Source of the DNA: Acanthosepion lycidas
Lineage: Eukaryota > Mollusca > Cephalopoda > Sepiida > Sepiidae
Direction of reading: 5' to 3'
DNA: 64,000 bases
Assembly (NCBI GenBank): GCA_963932145.1
Contig: CAWVQA010000099.1
Location: forward strand, 558,001 to 622,000
The notes beneath the pieces are model-generated. The model saw only the letters and a program-made list of their open reading frames with translations, had not been told where the DNA came from and ran no database searches. Every line of letters starts with the position of its first letter. Position 1 is the stretch's first letter. Positions 13,320 through 24,160 of the stretch are shown here, piece by piece. The position numbers and the translations under genes are program-made.

Positions 13320-15327
13320 TTAGATTAGGTCTTTCCCTGTCCATAATGCTAAATTGAGGAAGTAAAATAGAAATAGTAATGGGAAACAGAAGAGAAATGT
13401 ACAGTGATCACGCATTTTGTGCCCACAATCTTTTTCATGGAAATCCCAGTCATATGAGTCGAGTCCAGGCATGCTACGATCACGGTATGAATTTGAAGGC
13501 AAAATATTTTTTTGCAGATCTTAGATTAGGTCTTTCCCAGTCCATAATGCTAAATTGAGGAAGTAAAATAGAAATAGTAATGGGAAACAGAAGAGAAATG
13601 TACAGTGATCACGCATTTTGTGCCCACAATCTTTTTCATGGAAATCCCAGTCATATGAGTCGAGTCCATGCATGCTACGATCACGGTATGAATTTGAAGG
13701 GAAAATATTTTTTTGCAGATCTTAGATTAGGTCTTTTCCTGTCCATAATGCTAAATTGAGGAAGTAAAATAGAAATAGTAATGGGAAACAGAAGAGAAAT
13801 GTACAGTGATCACGCATTTTGTGCCCACAATCTTTTTCATGGAAATCCCAGTCATATGAGTCGAGTCCAGGCATGCTTCGATCATGGTATGAATTTGAAG
13901 GCAAAATACTTTTTTGCAGATCTTAGATTAGGTCTTTCCCTGTCCATTATGCTAAATTGAGAAGTAAAATAGAAATAGTAATGGGAAACAGAGGAGAAAT
14001 GTACAGTGATCACGCATTTTGTGCCCACAATCTTTTTCATGGAAATCCCAGTCATATGAGTCGAGTCCAGGCATGCTACGATCACGGTATGAATTTGATG
14101 GCAAAATATTTTTTTGCAGATCTTAGATTAGGTCTTTCCCTGTCCATAATGCTAAATTGAGAAGTAAAATAGAAATAGTAATGGGAAACAGAGGAGAAAT
14201 GTACAGTGATCACCCATTTGGTGCCGACAATCTTTTTCATGGAAATCCCAGTCATATGAGACGAGTCCATGCATGCTACGGTCACGGTATGAATTTGAAG
14301 GCAAAATATTTTTTTGCAGATCTTAGATTAGGTCTTTCCCTGTCAATAATGCTAAATTGAGGAAGTAAAATAGAAATAGTAATGGGAAACAGAAGAGAAA
14401 TGTACAGGGATCACGCATTTTGTGCCCACAATCTTTTTCATGGAAATCCCAGTCATATGAGTCGAGTCCATGCATGCTACGATCACGGTATGAATTTGAA
14501 GGCAAAATATTTTTTTGCAGATCTTAGATTAGGTCTTTCCAAGTCCATAATGCTAAATTGAGGAAGTAAAATAGAAATACTAATGGGAAATAGAAGAGAA
14601 ATGTACAGTGATCACCCATTTTGTGCCCACAATCTTTTTCATGGAAATCCCAGTCATATGAGTCGAGTCCATGCATGCTACGATCACGGTATGAATTTGA
14701 AGGCAAAATATTTTTTTGCAGATCTTAGATTAGGTCTTTCCCTGTCCATAATGCTAAATTGAGGAAGTAAAATAGAAATAGTAATGGGAAACAGAAGAGA
14801 AATGTACAGTGATCACGCATTTTGTGCCCACAATCTTTTTCATGGAAATCCCAGTCATATGAGTCGAGTCCAGGCATGCTACGATCACGGTATGAATTTG
14901 AAGGCAAAATATTTTTTTGCAGATCTTAGATTAGGTCTTTCCCTGTCCATAATGCTAAATTGAGGAAGTAAAATAGAAATAGTAATGGGAAACAGAGGAG
15001 AAATGTACAGTGATCACGCATTTTGTGCCCACAATCTTTTTCATGGAAATCCCAGTCATATGAGTCGAGTCCAGGCATGCTACGATCACGGTATGAATTT
15101 GAAGGCAAAATATTTTTTTGCAGATCTTAGATTAGGTCTTTCCCTGTCCATAATGCTAAATTGAGGAAGTAAAATAGAAATACTAATGGGAAATAGAAGA
15201 GAAATGTACAGTGATCACGCATTTTGTGCCCACAATCTTTTTCATGGAAATCCCAGTCATATGAGTCGAGTCCATGCATGCTACGATCACGGTATGAATT
15301 AGAAGGCAAAATATTTTTTTGCTGATC
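11913..15327 (+). repeat. 17-mer higher-order repeat, copy 1 (3415 bp)
   Basis: Seventeen monomers repeat in order 3415 bp downstream (15328-18742). The period is 17 x 201 minus 2, because each copy contains the same pair of 200-bp monomers (13923 and 14123 here). Private differences from copy 2 include GAAGGGAAAAT near 13697 and TGTCAATAATG near 14342. The copies abut directly, so this is a tandem duplication at multimer scale. Confidence 0.88.
13722..14523 (+). repeat. Four-monomer tracer cassette, copy 1 of 5
   Basis: The cassette is a monomer with GGTCTTTTCCTG and CTTCGATCATGG, then two successive 200-bp monomers that share the TTGAGAAGT deletion, then a monomer with GTACAGGGATCACGC. The third monomer also has CATTTGGTGCCGAC and CTACGGTCACGG. 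The combination is distinctive enough to follow segment copying. This copy alone has TGTCAATAATG near 14342. Confidence 0.88.
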
Positions 15328-18300
15328 TTAGATTAGGTCTTTCCCTATCCATAATGCTAAATTGAGGAAGTAAAATAGAAATAGTAATGGGAAACAGAAG
15401 AGAAATGTACAGTGATCACGAATTTTGTGCCCACAATCTTTTTCATGGAAATCCCAGTCATATGAGTCGAGTCCAGGCATGCTACGATCACGGTATGAAT
15501 TTGAAGGCAAAATATTTTTTTGCAGATCTTAGATTAGGTCTTTCCCTCTCCATAATGCTAAATTGTGGAAGTAAAATAGAAATAGTAATGGGAAACAGAA
15601 GAGAAATGTACAGTGATCACGCATTTTGTGCCCACAATCTTTTTCATGGAAATCCCAGTCATATGAGTCGAGTCCAGGCATGCTTCGATCACGGTATGAA
15701 TTTGAAGGCAAAATACTTTTTTGCAGATCTTAGATTAGGTCTTTCCCTGTCCATAATGCTAAATTGAGGAAGTAAAATAGAAATACTAATGGGAAACAGA
15801 ACAGAAATGTACAGTGATCACACATTTTGTGCCCACAATCTTTTTCATGGAAATCCCAGTCATATGAGACGAGTCCATGCATGATACGATCACGGTATGA
15901 ATTTGAAGGCAAAATATTTTTTTGCAGATCTTAGATTATGTCTTTCCCTGTCCATAATGCTAAATTGAGGAAGTAAAATAGAAATAGTAATGGGAAACAG
16001 AAGAGAAATGTACAGTGATCACCCATTTTGTGCCCACAATCTTTTTCATGGAAATCCCAGTCATATGAGTCGAGTCCATGCATGCTACGATCACGGTATG
16101 AATTTGAAGTCAAAATATTTTTTTGCAGATCTTAGATTAGGTCTTTCCCTGTCCATAATGCTAAATTGAGGAAGTAAAATAGAAATAGTAATGGGAAACA
16201 GAGGAGAAATGTACAGTGATCACGCATTTTGTGCCCACAATCTTTTTCATGGAAATCCCAGTCATATGAGTCGAGTCCAGGCATGCTACGATCACGGTAT
16301 GAATTTGAAGGCAAAATATTTTTTTGCAGATCTTAGATTAGGTCTTTCCCTGTCCATAATGCTAAATTGAGGAAGTAAAATAGAAATACTAATGGGAAAT
16401 AGAAGAGAAATGTACAGTGATCACCCATTTTGTGCCCACAATCTTTTTCATGGAAATCCCAGTCATATGAGTCGAGTCCATGCATGCTACGATCACGGTA
16501 TGAATTTGAAGGCAAAATATTTTTTTGCAGATCTTAGATTAGGTCTTTCCAAGTCCATAATGCTAAATTGAGGAAGTAAAATAGAAATACTAATGGGAAA
16601 TAGAAGAGAAATGTACAGTGATCACCCATTTTGTGCCCACAATCTTTTTCATGGAAATCCCAGTCATATGAGTCGAGTCCATGCATGCTACGATCACGGT
16701 ATGAATTTGAAGGCAAAATATTTTTTTGCAGATCTTAGATTAGGTCTTTCCCTGTCCATAATGCTAAATTGAGGAAGTAAAATAGAAATAGTAATGGGAA
16801 ACAGAAGAGAAATGTACAGTGATCACGCATTTTGTGCCCACAATCTTTTTCATGGAAATCCCAGTCATATGAGTCGAGTCCAGGCATGCTACGATCACGG
16901 TATGAATTTGAAGGCAAAATATTTTTTTGCAGATCTTAGATTAGGTCTTTCCCAGTCCATAATGCTAAATTGAGGAAGTAAAATAGAAATAGTAATGGGA
17001 AACAGAAGAGAAATGTACAGTGATCACGCATTTTGTGCCCACAATCTTTTTCATGGAAATCCCAGTCATATGAGTCGAGTCCATGCATGCTACGATCACG
17101 GTATGAATTTGAAGGCAAAATATTTTTTTGCAGATCTTAGATTAGGTCTTTTCCTGTCCATAATGCTAAATTGAGGAAGTAAAATAGAAATAGTAATGGG
17201 AAACAGAAGAGAAATGTACAGTGATCACGCATTTTGTGCCCACAATCTTTTTCATGGAAATCCCAGTCATATGAGTCGAGTCCAGGCATGCTTCGATCAT
17301 GGTATGAATTTGAAGGCAAAATACTTTTTTGCAGATCTTAGATTAGGTCTTTCCCTGTCCATTATGCTAAATTGAGAAGTAAAATAGAAATAGTAATGGG
17401 AAACAGAGGAGAAATGTACAGTGATCACGCATTTTGTGCCCACAATCTTTTTCATGGAAATCCCAGTCATATGAGTCGAGTCCAGGCATGCTACGATCAC
17501 GGTATGAATTTGATGGCAAAATATTTTTTTGCAGATCTTAGATTAGGTCTTTCCCTGTCCATAATGCTAAATTGAGAAGTAAAATAGAAATAGTAATGGG
17601 AAACAGAGGAGAAATGTACAGTGATCACCCATTTGGTGCCGACAATCTTTTTCATGGAAATCCCAGTCATATGAGACGAGTCCATGCATGCTACGGTCAC
17701 GGTATGAATTTGAAGGCAAAATATTTTTTTGCAGATCTTAGATTAGGTCTTTCCCTGTCCATAATGCTAAATTGAGGAAGTAAAATAGAAATAGTAATGG
17801 GAAACAGAAGAGAAATGTACAGGGATCACGCATTTTGTGCCCACAATCTTTTTCATGGAAATCCCAGTCATATGAGTCGAGTCCATGCATGCTACGATCA
17901 CGGTATGAATTTGAAGGCAAAATATTTTTTTGCAGATCTTAGATTAGGTCTTTCCAAGTCCATAATGCTAAATTGAGGAAGTAAAATAGAAATACTAATG
18001 GGAAATAGAAGAGAAATGTACAGTGATCACCCATTTTGTGCCCACAATCTTTTTCATGGAAATCCCAGTCATATGAGTCGAGTCCATGCATGCTACGATC
18101 ACGGTATGAATTTGAAGGCAAAATATTTTTTTGCAGATCTTAGATTAGGTCTTTCCCTGTCCATAATGCTAAATTGAGGAAGTAAAATAGAAATAGTAAT
18201 GGGAAACAGAAGAGAAATGTACAGTGATCACGCATTTTGTGCCCACAATCTTTTTCATGGAAATCCCAGTCATATGAGTCGAGTCCAGGCATGCTACGAT

Positions 18301-18742
18301 CACGGTATGAATTTGAAGGCAAAATATTTTTTTGCAGATCTTAGATTAGGTCTTTCCCTGTCCATAATGCTAAATTGAGGAAGTAAAATAGAAATAGTAA
18401 TGGGAAACAGAGGAGAAATGTACAGTGATCACGCATTTTGTGCCCACAATCTTTTTCATGGAAATCCCAGTCATATGAGTCGAGTCCAGGCATGCTACGA
18501 TCACGGTATGAATTTGAAGGCAAAATATTTTTTTGCAGATCTTAGATTAGGTCTTTCCCTGTCCATAATGCTAAATTGAGGAAGTAAAATAGAAATACTA
18601 ATGGGAAATAGAAGAGAAATGTACAGTGATCACGCATTTTGTGCCCACAATCTTTTTCATGGAAATCCCAGTCATATGAGTCGAGTCCATGCATGCTACG
18701 ATCACGGTATGAATTTGAAGGCAAAATATTTTTTTGCAGATC
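15328..18742 (+). repeat. 17-mer higher-order repeat, copy 2 (3415 bp)
   Basis: Direct tandem copy of 11913-15327. It keeps the order of haplotypes, the CACGAATTTTG, AATTGTGGAAG and ACAGAGGAGAAATG markers and the double 1-bp deletion. Its final monomer begins the 603-bp trimer series at 18542. The distal part starting at 17137 was copied again to 22957-24160. Confidence 0.87.
17137..17938 (+). repeat. Four-monomer tracer cassette, copy 2 of 5
   Basis: Same four-monomer signature as 13722-14523, 3415 bp downstream as part of the 17-mer duplication. The fourth monomer keeps the T149 state also seen at 14323 and 23558. Confidence 0.87.
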
Positions 18743-20752
18743 TTAGATTAGGTCTTTCCCTGTCCATAATGCTAAATTGAGGAATTAAATAGAAATAGTA
18801 ATGGGAAACAGAGGAGAAATGTACAGTGATCACGCATTTTGTGCCCACAATCTTTTTCATGGAAATCCCAGTCATATGAGTCGAGTCCAGGCATGCTACG
18901 ATCACGGTATGAATTTGAAGGCAAAATATTTTTTTTGCAGATCTTAGATTAGGTCTTTCCAAGTCCATAATGCTAAATTGAGGAAGTAAAATAGAAATAG
19001 TAATGGGAAACAGAGGAGAAATGTACAGTGATCATGCATTTTGTGCCCACAATCTTTTTCATGGAAATCCCAGTCATATGAGTCGAGTCCAGGCATGCTA
19101 CGATCACGGTATGAATTTGAAGGCAAAATATTTTTTTGCAGATCTTAGATTAGGTCTTTCCCTGTCCATAATGCTAAATTGAGGAAGTAAAATAGAAATA
19201 CTAATGGGAAATAGAAGAGAAATGTACAGTGATCACGCATTTTGTGCCCACAATCTTTTTCATGGAAATCCCAGTCATATGAGTCGAGTCCATGCATGCT
19301 ACGATCACGGTATGAATTTGAAGGCAAAATATTTTTTTGCAGATCTTAGATTAGGTCTTTCCCTGTCCATAATGCTAAATTGAGGAATTAAATAGAAATA
19401 GTAATGGGAAACAGAGGAGAAATGTACAGTGATCACGCATTTTGTGCCCACAATCTTTTTCATGGAAATCCCAGTCATATGAGTCGAGTCCAGGCATGCT
19501 ACGATCACGGTATGAATTTGAAGGCAAAATATTTTTTTTGCAGATCTTAGATTAGGTCTTTCCCAGTCCATAATGCTAAATTGAGGAAGTAAAATAGAAA
19601 TAGTAATGGGAAATAGAAGAGAAATGTACAGTGATCACCCATTTTGTGCCCACAATCTTTTTCATGGAAATCCCAGTCATATGAGTCGAGTCCAGGCATG
19701 CTACGATCACGGTATGAATTTGAAGGCAAAATATTTTTTTGCAGATCTTAGATTAGGTCTTTCCCTGTCCATAATGCTAAATTGAGGAAGTAAAATAGAA
19801 ATACTAATGGGAAATAGAAGAGAAATGTACAGTGATCACGCATTTTGTGCCCACAATCTTTTTCATGGAAATCCCAGTCATATGAGTCGAGTCCATGCAT
19901 GCTACGATCACGGTATGAATTTGAAGGCAAAATATTTTTTTGCAGATCTTAGATTAGGTCTTTCCCTGTCCATAATGCTAAATTGAGGAATTAAATAGAA
20001 ATAGTAATGGGAAACAGAGGAGAAATGTACAGTGATCACGCATTTTGTGCCCACAATCTTTTTCATGGAAATCCCAGTCATATGAGTCGAGTCCAGGCAT
20101 GCTACGATCACGGTATGAATTTGAAGGCAAAATATTTTTTTTGCAGATCTTAGATTAGGTCTTTCCAAGTCCATAATGCTAAATTGAGGAAGTAAAATAG
20201 AAATAGTAATGGGAAACAGAGGAGAAATGTACAGTGATCACGCATTTTGTGCCCACAATCTTTTTCATGGAAATCCCAGTCATATGAGTCGAGTCCAGGC
20301 ATGCTACGATCACGGTATGAATTTGAAGGCAAAATATTTTTTTGCAGATCTTAGATTAGGTCTTTCCCTGTCCATAATGCTAAATTGAGGAAGTAAAATA
20401 GAAATACTAATGGGAAATAGAAGAGAAATGTACAGTGATCACGCATTTTGTGCCCACAATCTTTTTCATGGAAATCCCAGTCATATGAGTCGAGTCCATG
20501 CATGCTACGATCACGGTATGAATTTGAAGGCAAAATATTTTTTTGCAGATCTTAGATTAGGTCTTTCCCTGTCCATAATGCTAAATTGAGGAATTAAATA
20601 GAAATAGTAATGGGAAACAGAGGAGAAATGTACAGTGATCACGCATTTTGTGCCCACAATCTTTTTCATGGAAATCCCAGTCATATGAGTCGAGTCCAGG
20701 CATGCTACGATCACGGTATGAATTTGAAGGCAAAATATTTTTTTTGCAGATC
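18542..20752 (+). repeat. 603-bp trimer repeated about 3.7 times
   Basis: Monomers at 18542, 19145, 19748 and 20351 begin successive 603-bp units. The middle monomer of each unit (18743, 19346, 19949, 20552) has a 1-bp deletion near position 42 (GAGGAATTAAATAG) balanced by an extra T in the poly-T tract (T8 before GCAG), so it stays 201 bp. The third monomer varies: KMHDHC-coding and WTWK-coding forms on the minus strand at 18944, and a C93 form at 19547. Two more units sit at 24161-25165 inside the copied block P'. Confidence 0.87.
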
Positions 20753-21355
20753 TTAGATTAGGTCTTTCCAAGTCCATAATGCTAAATTGAGGAAGTAAAA
20801 TAGAAATACTAATGGGAAATAGAAGAGAAATGTACAGTGATCACCCATTTTGTGCCCACAATCTTTTTCATGGAAATCCCAGTCATATGAGTCGAGTCCA
20901 TGCATGCTACGATCACGGTATGAATTTGAAGTCAAAATATTTTTTTGCAGATCTTAGATTAGGTCTTTCCCTGTCCATAATGCTAAATTGAGGAAGTAAA
21001 ATAGAAATAGTAATGGGAAACAGAAGAGAAATGTACAGTGATCACGCATTTTGTGCCCACAATCTTTTTCATGGAAATCCCAGTCATATGAGTCGAGTCC
21101 AGGCATGCTACGATCACGGTATGAATTTGAAGGCAAAATATTTTTTTGCAGATCTTAGATTAGGTCTTTCCCAGTCCATAATGCTAAATTGAGGAAGTAA
21201 AATAGAAATAGTAATGGGAAACAGAAGAGAAATGTACAGTGATCACGCATTTTGTGCCCACAATCTTTTTCATGGAAATCCCAGTCATATGAGTCGAGTC
21301 CATGCATGCTACGATCACGGTATGAATTTGAAGGCAAAATATTTTTTTGCAGATC

Positions 21356-22157
21356 TTAGATTAGGTCTTTTCCTGTCCATAATGCTAAATTGAGGAAGTA
21401 AAATAGAAATAGTAATGGGAAACAGAAGAGAAATGTACAGTGATCACGCATTTTGTGCCCACAATCTTTTTCATGGAAATCCCAGTCATATGAGTCGAGT
21501 CCAGGCATGCTTCGATCATGGTATGAATTTGAAGGCAAAATACTTTTTTGCAGATCTTAGATTAGGTCTTTCCCTGTCCATTATGCTAAATTGAGAAGTA
21601 AAATAGAAATAGTAATGGGAAACAGAGGAGAAATGTACAGTGATCACGCATTTTGTGCCCACAATCTTTTTCATGGAAATCCCAGTCATATGAGTCGAGT
21701 CCAGGCATGCTACGATCACGGTATGAATTTGATGGCAAAATATTTTTTTGCAGATCTTAGATTAGGTCTTTCCCTGTCCATAATGCTAAATTGAGAAGTA
21801 AAATAGAAATAGTAATGGGAAACAGAGGAGAAATGTACAGTGATCACCCATTTGGTGCCGACAATCTTTTTCATGGAAATCCCAGTCATATGAGACGAGT
21901 CCATGCATGCTACGGTCACGGTATGAATTTGAAGGCAAAATATTTTTTTGCAGATCTTAGATTAGGTCTTTCCCTGTCCATAATGCTAAATTGAGGAAGT
22001 AAAATAGAAATAGTAATGGGAAACAGAAGAGAAATGTACAGGGATCACGCATTTTGTGCCCACAATCTTTTTCATGGAAATCCCAGTCATATGAGTCGAG
22101 TCCAGGCATGCTACGATCACGGTATGAATTTGAAGGCAAAATATTTTTTTGCAGATC
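21356..22157 (+). repeat. Four-monomer tracer cassette, copy 3 of 5
   Basis: Same signature as the 13722 copy, inside block P. The fourth monomer carries G149 here and in the 25769 copy, whereas the copies at 13722, 17137 and 22957 have T149. That split separates the five cassettes into two lineages. Confidence 0.86.
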
Positions 22158-22359
22158 TTAGATTAGGTCTTTCCCTGTCCATAATGCTAAATTGAGGAAG
22201 TAAAATTGAAATAGTAATGGGAAACAGAGGAAAAATGTACAGTGATCACGCATTTTGTGCCCACAATCTTTTTCATGGAAATCCCGGGTCATATGAGTCG
22301 AGTCCAGGCATGCTACGATCACGGTATGAATTTGAAGGCAAAATATTTTTTTGCAGATC
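22158..22359 (+). repeat. 202-bp monomer with extra G (CCCGGGTCAT)
   Basis: The consensus AATCCCAGTCAT reads AATCCCGGGTCAT near 22286, a substitution plus one inserted base. The monomer also has AAAATTGAAATAG and GAGGAAAAATG. The only other copy is at 26571-26772, exactly where block P is duplicated. Confidence 0.85.
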
Positions 22360-22560
22360 TTAGATTAGGTCTTTCGCAGTCCATAATGCTAAATTGAGGA
22401 AGTAAAATAGAAATACTAATGGGAAATAGAAGAGAAATGTACAGTGATCACCCATTTTGTGCCCACAATCTTTTTCATGGAAATCCCAGTCATATGAGTC
22501 GAGTCCATGCATGCTACGATCACGGTATGAATTTGAAGGCAAAATATTTTTTTGCTGATC

Positions 22561-22755
22561 TCAGATTAGGTCTTTCCCTGTCCATAATGCTAAATTGAGG
22601 AAGTAAAATAGTAATGGGAAACAGAAGAGAAATGTACAGTGATCACGCATTTTGTGCCCACAATCTTTTTCATGGAAATCCCAGTCATATGAGTCGAGTC
22701 CAGGCATGCTACGATCACGGTATGAATTTGAAGGCAAAATATTTTTTTGCAGATC
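22561..22755 (+). repeat. 195-bp monomer with 6-bp deletion
   Basis: The segment AAAATAGAAATAGTAATGGG is shortened to AAAATAGTAATGGG near 22610, losing one of two short direct repeats (ATAGAA/ATAGTA). Slippage between these repeats would explain it. The same deletion is at 26974-27168 in block P'. Confidence 0.86.
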
Positions 22756-22956
22756 TTAGATTAGGTCTTTCCCTGTCCATAATGCTAAATTGAGGAAGTA
22801 AAATATAAATAGTAATGGGAAACAGAAGAGAAATGTACAGTGATCACCTATTTTGTGCCCACAATCTTTTTCATGGAAATCCCAGTCATATGAGTCGAGT
22901 CCAGGCATGCTACGATCACGGTATGAATTTGAAGGCAAAATATTTTTTTGCAGATC

Positions 22957-24160
22957 TTAGATTAGGTCTTTTCCTGTCCATAATGCTAAATTGAGGAAGT
23001 AAAATAGAAATAGTAATGGGAAACAGAAGAGAAATGTACAGTGATCACGCATTTTGTGCCCACAATCTTTTTCATGGAAATCCCAGTCATATGAGTCGAG
23101 TCCAGGCATGCTTCGATCATGGTATGAATTTGAAGGCAAAATACTTTTTTGCAGATCTTAGATTAGGTCTTTCCCTGTCCATTATGCTAAATTGAGAAGT
23201 AAAATAGAAATAGTAATGGGAAACAGAGGAGAAATGTACAGTGATCACGCATTTTGTGCCCACAATCTTTTTCATGGAAATCCCAGTCATATGAGTCGAG
23301 TCCAGGCATGCTACGATCACGGTATGAATTTGATGGCAAAATATTTTTTTGCAGATCTTAGATTAGGTCTTTCCCTGTCCATAATGCTAAATTGAGAAGT
23401 AAAATAGAAATAGTAATGGGAAACAGAGGAGAAATGTACAGTGATCACCCATTTGGTGCCGACAATCTTTTTCATGGAAATCCCAGTCATATGAGACGAG
23501 TCCATGCATGCTACGGTCACGGTATGAATTTGAAGGCAAAATATTTTTTTGCAGATCTTAGATTAGGTCTTTCCCTGTCCATAATGCTAAATTGAGGAAG
23601 TAAAATAGAAATAGTAATGGGAAACAGAAGAGAAATGTACAGGGATCACGCATTTTGTGCCCACAATCTTTTTCATGGAAATCCCAGTCATATGAGTCGA
23701 GTCCATGCATGCTACGATCACGGTATGAATTTGAAGGCAAAATATTTTTTTGCAGATCTTAGATTAGGTCTTTCCAAGTCCATAATGCTAAATTGAGGAA
23801 GTAAAATAGAAATACTAATGGGAAATAGAAGAGAAATGTACAGTGATCACCCATTTTGTGCCCACAATCTTTTTCATGGAAATCCCAGTCATATGAGTCG
23901 AGTCCATGCATGCTACGATCACGGTATGAATTTGAAGGCAAAATATTTTTTTGCAGATCTTAGATTAGGTCTTTCCCTGTCCATAATGCTAAATTGAGGA
24001 AGTAAAATAGAAATAGTAATGGGAAACAGAAGAGAAATGTACAGTGATCACGCATTTTGTGCCCACAATCTTTTTCATGGAAATCCCAGTCATATGAGTC
24101 GAGTCCAGGCATGCTACGATCACGGTATGAATTTGAAGGCAAAATATTTTTTTGCAGATC
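22957..24160 (+). repeat. Block Q, 1204 bp, copy of 17137-18340
   Basis: Lies between the two P blocks and matches 17137-18340 in monomer order and in the tracer cassette (copy 4 of 5, at 22957-23758). Its following monomer at 24161 does not continue the 17-mer order; the sequence instead enters block P'. Both ends of Q are therefore copy junctions. Confidence 0.85.

Larger units (their letters stand above)
19748..22956 (+). repeat. Block P, 3209 bp, first copy
   Basis: The 3209 bp here reappear at 24161-27369, an offset of 4413 bp (22 monomers less 9 bp). Shared rare markers include TAAAATTGAAATAG near 22201, the extra G in AATCCCGGGTCAT near 22286, CTTTCGCAGTCC near 22373, the 195-bp monomer at 22561 and CACCTATTTTG near 22847. 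I saw no difference at any marker checked, which points to recent copying. The block includes two trimer units and the third tracer cassette (21356-22157). Confidence 0.87.

Noticed and set aside
13870..13890. CENP-B-box-like sequence in monomers with CTTCGATCA
   Set aside because: TTCG is present in these variants, but the required downstream A and CGGG spacing of the CENP-B box is not met.
18702..18968. 88-codon minus-strand frame repeated at 19305, 19908, 20511, 24321 and 24924
   Set aside because: It is created by the -1/+1 indel pair of the trimer's middle monomer, which shifts the frame past a stop. It is a shadow of the repeat structure.
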